Shown here piece after piece: positions 24,452 through 32,322 of a stretch of 64,000 nucleotides of DNA. The stretch is from Methylotenera_A sp031417915 (GTDB taxonomy: Bacteria; Pseudomonadota; Gammaproteobacteria; Burkholderiales; Methylophilaceae): contig JANOWN010000030.1 in the NCBI GenBank assembly GCA_031417915.1, positions 14,100 to 78,099 of the forward strand. Direction: 5' to 3'. The stretch's first letter is position 1, and every line of letters starts with the position of its first letter. Under the pieces are notes generated by a model. The model had not been told where the DNA came from and searched no databases. It was given only the letters and a program-made list of their open reading frames with translations. The position numbers and the translations under genes are program-made.

Positions 24452-25003
24452 TTACTGCGCTTGCTTGGCAATTAGATTGCTCAATAGCTGCAATTGCTCT
24501 TTCTGAATCGCAATCAACTCACTCCATTGACCTTCGCGCAGCAAATCAACCTTTTCGTGCAACAGCATAATTTCTAGCTCAGCTTTTAAATTCACTTCGT
24601 AATCATGCTCGGCATTCAAACGGTCTTTTTCCGCTTGGCGATTTTGCGACATCAAAATAATCGGCGCTTGAATAGAAGCCAACATCGACAAAAATAAATT
24701 CAAAAGAATGTATGGGTAAGGGTCAAACGTTTTATTGTAGTTAATTAAAATAAACGAATTTAAAACAACCCAGCAAACCAGCACGACACCAAATAAAATA
24801 ATAAACGCCCAAGAGCCACCAAATTTGGCGACTGCATCGGCCGCGCGCTGACCAAATGTTTTTGTATCCTCATGTTCTAATGAGGTATTTTTTGAGATGT
24901 GTTTGCGTTCTGTGATGTGACGCGCGACTTTTTGTGTGCGAGCGTCCATGGCGTCATACGCAGTGCCCATGAGCTTTTCAGCAGAGTGGTGTTTTTTAAT
25001 CAT
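24452..25003 (-). CDS. DUF1003 family membrane protein
   Basis: A 183-residue protein starting at the ATG at 25003, ten bases after AGGAGG; a TTG three codons earlier is too close to that site. Two helices (about 73-95 with WAFIILFGVVLVCWVVLN, and 105-130 with PYILLNLFLSMLASIQAPIILMSQNRQ) are followed by a cytoplasmic helical tail. This matches DUF1003 proteins, whose function is not established. It is convergent with pgl and follows apbC. Confidence 0.9.
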   Translation of the reverse strand: MIKKHHSAEKLMGTAYDAMDARTQKVARHITERKHISKNTSLEHEDTKTFGQRAADAVAKFGGSWAFIILFGVVLVCWVVLNSFILINYNKTFDPYPYILLNLFLSMLASIQAPIILMSQNRQAEKDRLNAEHDYEVNLKAELEIMLLHEKVDLLREGQWSELIAIQKEQLQLLSNLIAKQAQ

Positions 25004-25026
25004 ATTAAGCAAACCTCCTAACTATC

Positions 25027-25054
25027 GTCATTCTAAGCGCAGTGAAGAATCCAG
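25027..25054. repeat. single GTCAT-type arm
   Basis: GTCATTCTAAGCGCAGTGAA then GAATCCA: one arm of the GTCAT family without its partner, upstream of the DUF1003 gene. Confidence 0.5.
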
Positions 25055-25066
25055 CTTTAAAAATAG

Positions 25067-26155
25067 CTAAGTATTTTGTATCACAATGTTCGGGAATTTA
25101 CTGCTGTGGTCTAAGCTGGCATTGGCAATTTTAATCGCAGCTTTGCGTGCGATTTCTTTGTAAATACTGGCGATTTTAGAATCAGGCTGTGAAATTACTG
25201 TTGGGTTTCCGCTATCCGTAAGTTCGCGAATGCTAATGTCTAAAGGCAAACTGCCCAACAAATCGACATTGTAATCATCACACATTTTTTGCCCACCACC
25301 CGCGCCAAATATGTGTTCTTCATGCCCGCAATTACTACAAATATGCGTGCTCATATTTTCGACAATTCCAAGAATAGGAATACCGACTTTCTCGAACATT
25401 TTTAAGCCTTTGCGCGCATCTAGCAGCGCAATATCTTGCGGCGTGGTGACGATAATCGCACCGGTGACAGGGATTTTTTGTGCGAGCGTGAGTTGAATAT
25501 CGCCAGTGCCTGGCGGTAAATCGATGACTAAATAATCCAAATTATCCCAGCGCGTTTCGCGCAACAATTGCTCTAGCGCGCCCGTTACCATTGGGCCGCG
25601 CCATACCATGGGCGTATCCACATCCACCAAAAACCCAATCGACATAGCTTGAATGCCGTGCGCTAACATCGGGTCCATACTTTTGCCGTCGCTGCTTTCT
25701 GGTCGACCGCTTATGCCCAACATTTGTGGTTGGCTAGGGCCGTAAATATCGGCGTCTAGCAAGCCCACGGTTGCGCCTTCTGCAGCCAGTGCCAAAGCTA
25801 AGTTGACCGAAGTGGTCGATTTGCCCACGCCGCCTTTACCAGAAGCTACGGCGATAATATTTTTAACGTTTGGCAATAGCGTTACACCTTGTTGCGCCTT
25901 GTGCGCGACGATGCGGCTGCCAATATTCACGCTCACATTTTCCACGCCATCTAAACTTTTTAGGTGATTTTCAACCAATACTTTCACATCACTCATCACG
26001 CTTTTGGCAGGGTAGCCCAACACAATGTCCACGCTTACATCGCGGCCAGTAATTTGGATGTTTTTCGCCGATTTGCTAGCAACAAAATCTTTGCCAGTAT
26101 TCGGGTCTAGCAACTCTTTTAGCGCGTTTTGGATGTTTAATTCAGTGATTGCCAT
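25067..26155 (-). CDS. apbC: Mrp/ApbC iron-sulfur carrier P-loop ATPase
   Basis: A 362-residue protein. An N-terminal MIP18/DUF59-like domain (~1-90) precedes an Mrp NTPase domain with GKGGVGKSTTSVNLALAL, DADIYGPSQPQMLG and YLVIDLPPGTGDIQLTL, and the cysteine pair CSNCGH (~275) used to bind a transferred [4Fe-4S] cluster. It acts in Fe-S cluster delivery, relevant to the many Fe-S enzymes of the nitrate cluster. It is divergent from metG, a common proteobacterial arrangement. Confidence 0.95.
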   Translation of the reverse strand: MAITELNIQNALKELLDPNTGKDFVASKSAKNIQITGRDVSVDIVLGYPAKSVMSDVKVLVENHLKSLDGVENVSVNIGSRIVAHKAQQGVTLLPNVKNIIAVASGKGGVGKSTTSVNLALALAAEGATVGLLDADIYGPSQPQMLGISGRPESSDGKSMDPMLAHGIQAMSIGFLVDVDTPMVWRGPMVTGALEQLLRETRWDNLDYLVIDLPPGTGDIQLTLAQKIPVTGAIIVTTPQDIALLDARKGLKMFEKVGIPILGIVENMSTHICSNCGHEEHIFGAGGGQKMCDDYNVDLLGSLPLDISIRELTDSGNPTVISQPDSKIASIYKEIARKAAIKIANASLDHSSKFPNIVIQNT

Positions 26156-26220
26156 GATATTCCTAATAAAAATGTATTTTAGCTTATGTAGAAGCCAGCG
26201 TCTTTGCTAAAATAGCGCTT

Positions 26221-28296
26221 ATGAGAAAAATTCTGGTTACTTCCGCACTGCCTTACGCCAATGGCAGCATTCACCTTGGGCATTTGGTGGAATACATTCA
26301 AACTGATATTTGGGTGCGCTTTCAAAAAATGCAGGGGCACACCGTACATTATGTGTGCGCGGATGATACGCACGGCACGCCGATTATGCTGCGTGCGGAG
26401 AAAGAGGGCATTACACCAGAAGCTTTAATTGATGCGGTGCATAAGGAACATGCGGCCGATTTTAAAGAGTTTTTGGTAGAATTCGACAATTACTATTCGA
26501 CCAATTCGGATGAGAATAAAGAGCTCTCGCAAACCATTTATAAAAAGTTAAAAGCCAACGGAAAAATTGCCACCAAAACGATTGAGCAGTTTTACGATCC
26601 CGTCAAAAATATGTTTTTGCCCGATCGCTTTATTAAAGGCGAATGCCCAAAATGCCATGCCAAAGATCAATATGGTGATAGCTGCGAGGTGTGCGGCGCG
26701 ACGTATAACCCAACCGAGCTGATTAACGCCTATTCAGCAGTTTCTGGTGCTGCGCCAATCCGCAAAGAAACGGAACATTACTTTTTTAAACTCTCTGAAT
26801 GTGAGCAGTTTTTAAAAGATTGGACGCGCAGTGGCACACTTCAAGGCGAAGCCGCCAATAAGATGGGCGAGTGGTTTGAAAATGGTTTGAATGATTGGGA
26901 TATTTCGCGCGACGCGCCATATTTTGGTTTTGAAATCCCCGATGCACCAGGCAAATATTTTTATGTGTGGCTAGATGCGCCAATCGGCTACATGGCCAGT
27001 TTTAAAAAGCTTTGTGAAACGCAAGATTTAGATTTTGACGAATATTGGAAGCAAGATTCAACCACTGAGCTTTACCATTTTATTGGCAAAGACATTCTGT
27101 ATTTTCATGCGCTATTTTGGCCTGCAACCCTTGAATACAGTGGCTACCGCAAACCTACGCAGATTTTTGCACATGGCTTTTTAACAGTAAATGGCGAAAA
27201 AATGAGTAAATCGCGTGGCACGTTTATCACTGCGCGCAGCTATTTAGACCATATTAAAAATCCTGAGTATCTACGTTATTACTACGCGGCTAAGTTGAAT
27301 AGTACGATGGAAGATATTGACCTGAATTTGGAAGATTTTGTCGCGCGCGTGAATAGTGATTTGGTGGGTAAGTATATTAATATTGCCAGCCGCACGGCGG
27401 GGTTTATTGAAAAACTGTTTAATGGAAAACTCGAATTTGTTGACACTCATCTTGCTGGAGAATTTTATAATCCTCCGCACAGTAGACAACCTTTGGTAAT
27501 ACAGAGTTTGACTAGAGAAGCTAATGCAATACACAGACTTTACGATAACAGGCAATATGGTAAAGCGATAGTTGAAGTTATGAAATTGGCAGATGTCGCG
27601 AATGCATATGTGGCTGAACAAGCGCCATGGGTGATAGCCAAACAGGAAGGAAGACAGCATGATTTGCAAAGAGTCTGTTCTATTGCGCTAGAAGCCTTTC
27701 GACTGCTTACACTATATTTGAAGCCAGTGTTACCTAATATTGCACAAGAAGTTGAGGCGTTTTTGAACATTCCACCTTTAAGTTGGGCTGATGTTAATAA
27801 CTGCTTAAACGCTGGTCATCAAATAGGTCAATATAAGCACTTAATCACTCGCATCGACCCGAAAGCAATTGAAGCTATGACAGAAGTGAATAAAGAGAAT
27901 TTAACTGCCACGCCAGCAGCCGCACCAGTATTGGCTCCCAAGGCAGTTGAAAATACATCAAATAATGAATATATAACCATTGATGACTTTACCAAGGTGG
28001 ATTTACGTATCGCGAAAATCGTCAATGCCGAACACGTAGAAGGTGCGGAAAAGTTACTTAAACTCACGTTAGATATTGGTGAAGACAAGCCAAGACAAGT
28101 GTTTGCAGGGATTAAATCGGCTTACGATCCTGCAACTTTAGTCGGCCGAATGACTGTGATGGTGGCTAATTTAGCACCGCGCAAAATGAAGTTTGGTATG
28201 AGTGAAGGTATGGTTTTAGCGGCGAGCGATGAAAGTGGCGGACCGTTTATACTTTCACCCGATAGCGGCGCACAGCCAGGCATGCGCGTAAAATAA
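26221..28296 (+). CDS. metG: methionyl-tRNA synthetase
   Basis: A 691-residue protein with class I signatures: HLGH-type SIHLGHLVEYIQ at the N-terminus, a zinc knuckle with CPKCHAKDQYGDSCEVCG (~143-160), KMSKS (~332-336, GEKMSKSRGTF) and the C-terminal tRNA-binding EMAP/Trbp-like domain (~595-691, IDDFTKVDLRIAKIV). It charges tRNA-Met in the cytoplasm. The stretch 27420-27850 (anticodon-binding domain) looks more AT-rich in codon choice than the rest; the protein remains intact. Confidence 0.98.
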   Translation: MRKILVTSALPYANGSIHLGHLVEYIQTDIWVRFQKMQGHTVHYVCADDTHGTPIMLRAEKEGITPEALIDAVHKEHAADFKEFLVEFDNYYSTNSDENKELSQTIYKKLKANGKIATKTIEQFYDPVKNMFLPDRFIKGECPKCHAKDQYGDSCEVCGATYNPTELINAYSAVSGAAPIRKETEHYFFKLSECEQFLKDWTRSGTLQGEAANKMGEWFENGLNDWDISRDAPYFGFEIPDAPGKYFYVWLDAPIGYMASFKKLCETQDLDFDEYWKQDSTTELYHFIGKDILYFHALFWPATLEYSGYRKPTQIFAHGFLTVNGEKMSKSRGTFITARSYLDHIKNPEYLRYYYAAKLNSTMEDIDLNLEDFVARVNSDLVGKYINIASRTAGFIEKLFNGKLEFVDTHLAGEFYNPPHSRQPLVIQSLTREANAIHRLYDNRQYGKAIVEVMKLADVANAYVAEQAPWVIAKQEGRQHDLQRVCSIALEAFRLLTLYLKPVLPNIAQEVEAFLNIPPLSWADVNNCLNAGHQIGQYKHLITRIDPKAIEAMTEVNKENLTATPAAAPVLAPKAVENTSNNEYITIDDFTKVDLRIAKIVNAEHVEGAEKLLKLTLDIGEDKPRQVFAGIKSAYDPATLVGRMTVMVANLAPRKMKFGMSEGMVLAASDESGGPFILSPDSGAQPGMRVK

Positions 28297-28329
28297 CCTA
28301 GCATATTGATATACTAGATAGTCATTATG

Positions 28330-28357
28330 ATTAATGTAGGAAAATTCTTACATTAAT
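28330..28357. terminator. hairpin downstream of metG
   Basis: ATTAATGTA, a 10-base loop, TACATTAAT: a 9-bp AT-rich stem 34 bases after the metG stop, without a T-run. Confidence 0.35.
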
Positions 28358-28445
28358 ATCAGCGCTAACTGATGTTGTAGATTTTTAACATCTTGTACAG
28401 TGCGGTTATTCAAACATACTTTTTCTACAAAAGAGGGAAGACACA

Positions 28446-28949
28446 ATGAAGTTGATTAACAGTTCATTATTAGCAATTCTATTATTTTCTGGTCATGTGA
28501 TGGCTGCAGACAGCAATGCTAAAACTGCAGTGGGCGGCGGTTTAGGCGCAGCAGCTGGCACGGCAATTGGTGGTGTGTTGGGTGGCAGCACAGGCGAGGT
28601 AATTGGTGGCGCAGTGGGTGGCGGTGTTGGCGGGGCGGTTACTACCAAAGGTGAAGGCCAAACTGGTGCTGTGATTGGCGGCGCTGCTGGCGGTGCAACT
28701 GGCGCTGCAGTTGGTCGCAAAGTTAGCGGTAGCGGTACGGGAGCTGTTGTGGGTGCTGGTGTTGGTGGTGCTGGCGGCGCAGTGGTGGGCAAGGTGATTG
28801 CTGAACCAGGAAAGTCATCTAGCCGTCGCCATCATCATAATAAACGCAATAAGCATAAACATAAGCATGGCAAAGGTCATGCTTATGGGCACGATAAACA
28901 TTATGAAGATCGCCATGATGAAGGGCGTCACGAAGAGCATCGTGACTGA
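28446..28949 (+). CDS. glycine-zipper envelope protein with a His-rich tail
   Basis: A 167-residue protein with a Sec signal peptide (MKLINSSLLAILLFSGHVMAAD) followed by ~100 residues of Gly/Ala-rich zipper repeats (AVGGGLGAAAGTAIGGVLGG and four or more similar units). The last ~43 residues carry about fifteen His with many Lys, Arg, Asp and Glu (HHHNKRNKHKHKHGKG). Glycine zippers insert in or pack against membranes; the tail could bind transition metals. AAGAGGGAAG precedes the ATG. The role is unknown, and no metal transporter is adjacent. Confidence 0.85.
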   Translation: MKLINSSLLAILLFSGHVMAADSNAKTAVGGGLGAAAGTAIGGVLGGSTGEVIGGAVGGGVGGAVTTKGEGQTGAVIGGAAGGATGAAVGRKVSGSGTGAVVGAGVGGAGGAVVGKVIAEPGKSSSRRHHHNKRNKHKHKHGKGHAYGHDKHYEDRHDEGRHEEHRD

Positions 28950-28980
28950 TAAGTAAAAGGTAAGGGAAAGTTAGAAAATA

Positions 28981-29006
28981 AAAAAAGCCCCATGCGGGGC
29001 TTTTTT
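28981..29006. terminator. bidirectional intrinsic terminator
   Basis: Six A, GCCCC, loop ATGC, GGGGC, six T: a symmetrical terminator serving the glycine-zipper gene and the convergent comEA gene. Confidence 0.9.
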
Positions 29007-29025
29007 ACTGGGTGTAGCGAATAAA

Positions 29026-29763
29026 TTACTCAGCTTTTTTAGCGTCTGCTTTTTTCTTATCTGCAGCAGCTTTTTTATCCGCTTTCTTTTTATCATCCGC
29101 CGCTTTTTTGTCAGATTTATCGTCTTTGGCCTTATCTGCTTTGTCTTTCTTATCAGTGTCTTTCTTGGCTTTGTCAGAATCATCTTTTGATTCTTTTTTA
29201 GCTTTCTTGTCTTTAGAGTCTTTGTCTTTAGCTTCTTTTTCATCCTTCATGTCTTTATCTTTTTTCTCAGTGCCTTTAGCCTCTTTTTTGTCAGATTTCT
29301 CGGACTTTTCATTCTTCATATCCTTATCTTTTTTATCTTTAGAAGCTTTTTCTTCTTTCACTTCTTTGCTATCCGCAGTTTTGCCGCTAGCCGCCGCTTT
29401 TTCGGTACCCACGGTTTTAGTTTCTTTCGATGACTTGTCTGCTTTCATCTCTTTCGCAGGTTTCGTTTCTTTAGCAGATTTGTCTGCCGCTGGTGCAACT
29501 ACAGTAGTTTTTCCGCTTACAGAAACGTCCTTACGCACGTTTTGCAATGTAATTTCACCTACGCCATCTACTTTTTCTAGTTCATCTACTGATTTGAAGC
29601 CGCCATTTTTTTTGCGGTAATCAATAATGGCTTGTGCTTTTACAGGGCCAATGCCATCAAGGCTTTCAAGCTCTTCTTGTGTGGCGGTGTTGAGGTTTAC
29701 TGCCGCAAATGCGCTGAAGCTGAATGCGAGCGAGGCGAGTAAGGCGATTAGAATTTTTTTCAA
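29026..29763 (-). CDS. ComEA-like helix-hairpin-helix protein with a long Lys/Asp/Glu tail
   Basis: A 245-residue exported protein: Sec signal (KKILIALLASLAFSFSAFAA), then a ComEA-type double helix-hairpin-helix (VNLNTATQEELESLDGIGPV and a second VDGVGEITL), residues ~22-85. From ~90 to 245 it is a low-complexity tail of Lys, Asp, Glu, Ser and Ala (KDKKDKDMKN-type units). ComEA proteins bind DNA in the periplasm during natural transformation. Typical small ComEA homologues end soon after the HhH domain, so the tail is an oddity. Confidence 0.88.
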   Translation of the reverse strand: MKKILIALLASLAFSFSAFAAVNLNTATQEELESLDGIGPVKAQAIIDYRKKNGGFKSVDELEKVDGVGEITLQNVRKDVSVSGKTTVVAPAADKSAKETKPAKEMKADKSSKETKTVGTEKAAASGKTADSKEVKEEKASKDKKDKDMKNEKSEKSDKKEAKGTEKKDKDMKDEKEAKDKDSKDKKAKKESKDDSDKAKKDTDKKDKADKAKDDKSDKKAADDKKKADKKAAADKKKADAKKAE

Positions 29764-29880
29764 TTTGGTTCTCCCTAGGGTTCTATTTGTTAATTTAAAG
29801 GTGATGAGTGTTACAAAATCACTGTCACTTAACGCTAGTGTACTGTTTTAGTTGACTTTAGACTACCTAGTTTACAGTAT

Positions 29881-30612
29881 TTAACAAAAGGCTTGAATTT
29901 CTTGATTGATTGCAATTAACGCTTCGATTGGATTGGCGGCTTGCGTGATAGGGCGGCCAATTACTAAGTAGCTCGCGCCTTTTTCTAGTGCTTGGCGAGG
30001 CGTTAGCACGCGACTCTGATCATCCAAACTGGCAGAAGCAGGGCGTATGCCAGGTGTGACGAGTAAAAAGTCATTCGGCAAATGTTGCCTTAACAAATGC
30101 GCTTCTAGCGCGGAGCACACCACGCCATGCAAGCCTGCTTGCTGTGTGAGTTTGGCGAGTTTGAGCACTTGGTTTTCGACACTGGCTTCTATGCCAATTT
30201 CATGCAAAGTGGCTTGGTTGCTACTGGTAAGCACGGTGACAGCGATTAAAAGCGGTTTATTTATGCTGCCCTGTGAGCCAATACCCACGCCCTCTGCAGC
30301 GGCATGCATCATAGCGCTACCGCCCGATGCATGCACATTTAACATCCACACGCCTAAGTTGCTGGCGGCTTGGCAGGCTTTTTTAACTGTGGTGGGGATG
30401 TCGTGAAATTTTAAATCCAAAAAAATATCAAAGTTTTTCGCGACTAACTTCTCAACCAATTGCGGCCCTGCAGCGGTGAATAACTCTTTGCCGATTTTGA
30501 GTTTGCAAAGTGAGGGATCAAGCTGATTAACCAGCGCCAGTGCGCTTGCGGCATCGGCGTAATCGAGCGCGACAATAACTTTACTTTCTAGTACTTTGCT
30601 ACTATTTTCCAT
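29881..30612 (-). CDS. pyrF: orotidine 5'-phosphate decarboxylase
   Basis: A 243-residue TIM-barrel enzyme making UMP from OMP. Seen: VIVALDYADAASAL, the catalytic motif FLDLKFHDIPTTVKKA with D-x-K-x-x-D, LLVTPGIRPASASLDDQ and YLVIGRPITQA. The start overlaps the end of lapB by 11 bases, consistent with a single transcript. Confidence 0.97.
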   Translation of the reverse strand: MENSSKVLESKVIVALDYADAASALALVNQLDPSLCKLKIGKELFTAAGPQLVEKLVAKNFDIFLDLKFHDIPTTVKKACQAASNLGVWMLNVHASGGSAMMHAAAEGVGIGSQGSINKPLLIAVTVLTSSNQATLHEIGIEASVENQVLKLAKLTQQAGLHGVVCSALEAHLLRQHLPNDFLLVTPGIRPASASLDDQSRVLTPRQALEKGASYLVIGRPITQAANPIEALIAINQEIQAFC

Positions 30613-31855
30613 TCGTTTTTTTCACTGTCATTTCGCGGCTTACTGCCTCGCTTGGCTCAGCAGGCAACGATTCCCAAGCGTTGCAGGCTGGGCATTGCCA
30701 GTGATATTGCTTGGCACGGAAGCCGCACTGATCGCAATGATAAGCAGCGCGGTTGCCAATGGCGTTGCGCACGGTTTGCTGCATGAGCTGAATGTCTTGA
30801 TTGTTGCTGTGATTTTTGATCAACTCTTTAGTCTCATCTGCCATGGCGCGCGCTTGCAAAAGCTGGTCTAGCGTGGTGAGGTTAGGCTGGCGAATCAGCT
30901 CATTTCTGGCCAATTTAGCGGCTTTTTCCGCGCCTTCTTCACTTAGCGTCGCTTCGTATAAAGCCGACATCAGTGAAGGCAATTTATAGGTTTCTAAATA
31001 GGCGTTAAGCTGCGCCAAGCCTTCTTTTAAGCCGCTTTTTAATGGCTTTCCTTTTGCGGGTTGGCTGGCGCGATAACTTTTGAGCATCTTACCTGCGACT
31101 AAGCCCAAGTATTCAGGCTGCTGAAACTCGATACGTTTCCAATGCGATATTGCCGCTTGATGCGCGCCGTTGCTTGCTTCCAGGTCGCCCAGCATGACAT
31201 TGGCACGCACACAGTTTTTATTGGCATCTAAAGCTAAATTTAATTGAATGCGCGCCGCATCTTGGTTGCGGGCGATTAGCTCATTCATCGCCAGCTCGCA
31301 ATAATATTGTGCAATTTCAATTCTAAAAGGCACGCCAGATAAGCGTTCCAGCTCGGTGGCGGTGCTAATGGCTTGCGCCCATTCGCGTTCGCGCACATAA
31401 ATTTCTAGCAATGCATTAAGCGCGGGCTGGCGATAGCGTGTGTCGTCCAAACCTTTAAATAGCTCTTCGGCGCGGTCGTACAAGCCCGCTTTTAAGTAAT
31501 CTTGCGCCAGCTCGGCCTTTACTGCGCTTTTTTGGTTGGTCGTGAGCTCTTTTTTGTCGAGTAAATTTAAGTGCATATTAATCGCACGGTCGGTTTCGCC
31601 AGTGCGTCTAAATAAGCTACCGAGCGCAAAATGTAACTCCAGCGAATCAGTATTAGCTTGCATGGCTTCAGAAAAGGCTTCTACGGCTTTATCGTGTTGA
31701 TCGCTAATGAGGAAGTTGAGCCCCTTGAAATAAGCGGCTGGCAGGGCAGTAGATTCGGATAGTAGCTGTTTAATGTCAACGCGCGCGGCTATCCAGCCCA
31801 GCGTAAAAAACAGCGGTAGAACTAATAACCACCAATATTCGAATTCAACAGTCAT
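30602..31855 (-). CDS. lapB: LapB (YciM) lipopolysaccharide assembly/regulation protein
   Basis: A 417-residue protein with an N-terminal membrane anchor (YWWLLVLPLFFTLGWIAARVD), about nine TPR units (~35-370) and a C-terminal rubredoxin-like zinc-ribbon (YHCDQCGF and WQCPACNAW; four Cys). LapB works with FtsH to set LpxC levels and so LPS output. The usual partner gene lapA is normally between ihfB and lapB in this neighbourhood, but the 126-base gap here is too short to hold it. Confidence 0.94.
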   Translation of the reverse strand: MTVEFEYWWLLVLPLFFTLGWIAARVDIKQLLSESTALPAAYFKGLNFLISDQHDKAVEAFSEAMQANTDSLELHFALGSLFRRTGETDRAINMHLNLLDKKELTTNQKSAVKAELAQDYLKAGLYDRAEELFKGLDDTRYRQPALNALLEIYVREREWAQAISTATELERLSGVPFRIEIAQYYCELAMNELIARNQDAARIQLNLALDANKNCVRANVMLGDLEASNGAHQAAISHWKRIEFQQPEYLGLVAGKMLKSYRASQPAKGKPLKSGLKEGLAQLNAYLETYKLPSLMSALYEATLSEEGAEKAAKLARNELIRQPNLTTLDQLLQARAMADETKELIKNHSNNQDIQLMQQTVRNAIGNRAAYHCDQCGFRAKQYHWQCPACNAWESLPAEPSEAVSREMTVKKTNGK

Positions 31856-31928
31856 ATTTTAATTTCATTTTTGATAAAGCTATTTTACCTAAGCTTGAGG
31901 CGAGTAGCTAATCATTCTAAAAAGGTAT

Positions 31929-31952
31929 AAAAAAAGCGCAATTTCTTGCGCC
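31929..31952 (-). terminator. intrinsic terminator after ihfB
   Basis: On the minus strand GCGCAA, loop GAAA, TTGCGC, then seven T. It separates rpsA-ihfB from lapB-pyrF. Confidence 0.85.
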
Positions 31953-31981
31953 GTTTTTAAAGTAAACCTAAACAAAAAACA

Positions 31982-32266
31982 TTAACTTGCCGAGTCAACT
32001 CTGTCACGTAACTCTTTACCGGCTTTAAAGTGTGGTACATGCTTAGCAGGCACTTGCACTTTGCTGCCAGTTTTAGGGTTGCGACCCAAACGTGGCGGAC
32101 GGTAATTTAAACTAAAGCTACCAAAGCCACGGATTTCGATGCGTTCACCCGTGGATAAATTATCAGTCATCGCATCTAAAATGGCTTTAACTGATAATTC
32201 GGCGTCTTTCACAACGAGTTGTGGAAAACGCTCGGCGAGTAAATTAATGAGTTCAGATTTTGTCAT
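31982..32266 (-). CDS. ihfB: integration host factor beta subunit
   Basis: A 94-residue HU/IHF protein with the DNA-intercalating arm around residues 45-75 (GRNPKTGSKVQVPAKHVPHF) and the N-terminal KSELINLLAERFP helix. It follows rpsA by 56 bases, as in most betaproteobacteria. IHF bends DNA between NtrC enhancers and sigma-54 promoters, so it may help at the amtB, nirB and porin promoters found here. Confidence 0.97.
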   Translation of the reverse strand: MTKSELINLLAERFPQLVVKDAELSVKAILDAMTDNLSTGERIEIRGFGSFSLNYRPPRLGRNPKTGSKVQVPAKHVPHFKAGKELRDRVDSAS

Positions 32267-32322
32267 GGCTTATATTTGCCTTTAGTTTAACTTAATTAAG
32301 ACGATTATTTTCTCTATCCAAC

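Noticed and set aside
28493..28792. Minus-strand Pro/Ala-rich reading opposite the glycine-zipper gene
   Set aside because: It arises from the Gly/Ala codons of the real gene; no start signal.
29108..29620. Long plus-strand open reading frame rich in Ser, Leu and Phe opposite comEA
   Set aside because: It is the mirror of the Lys/Asp/Glu-coding tail of comEA; it has no ribosome site or recognisable domain.
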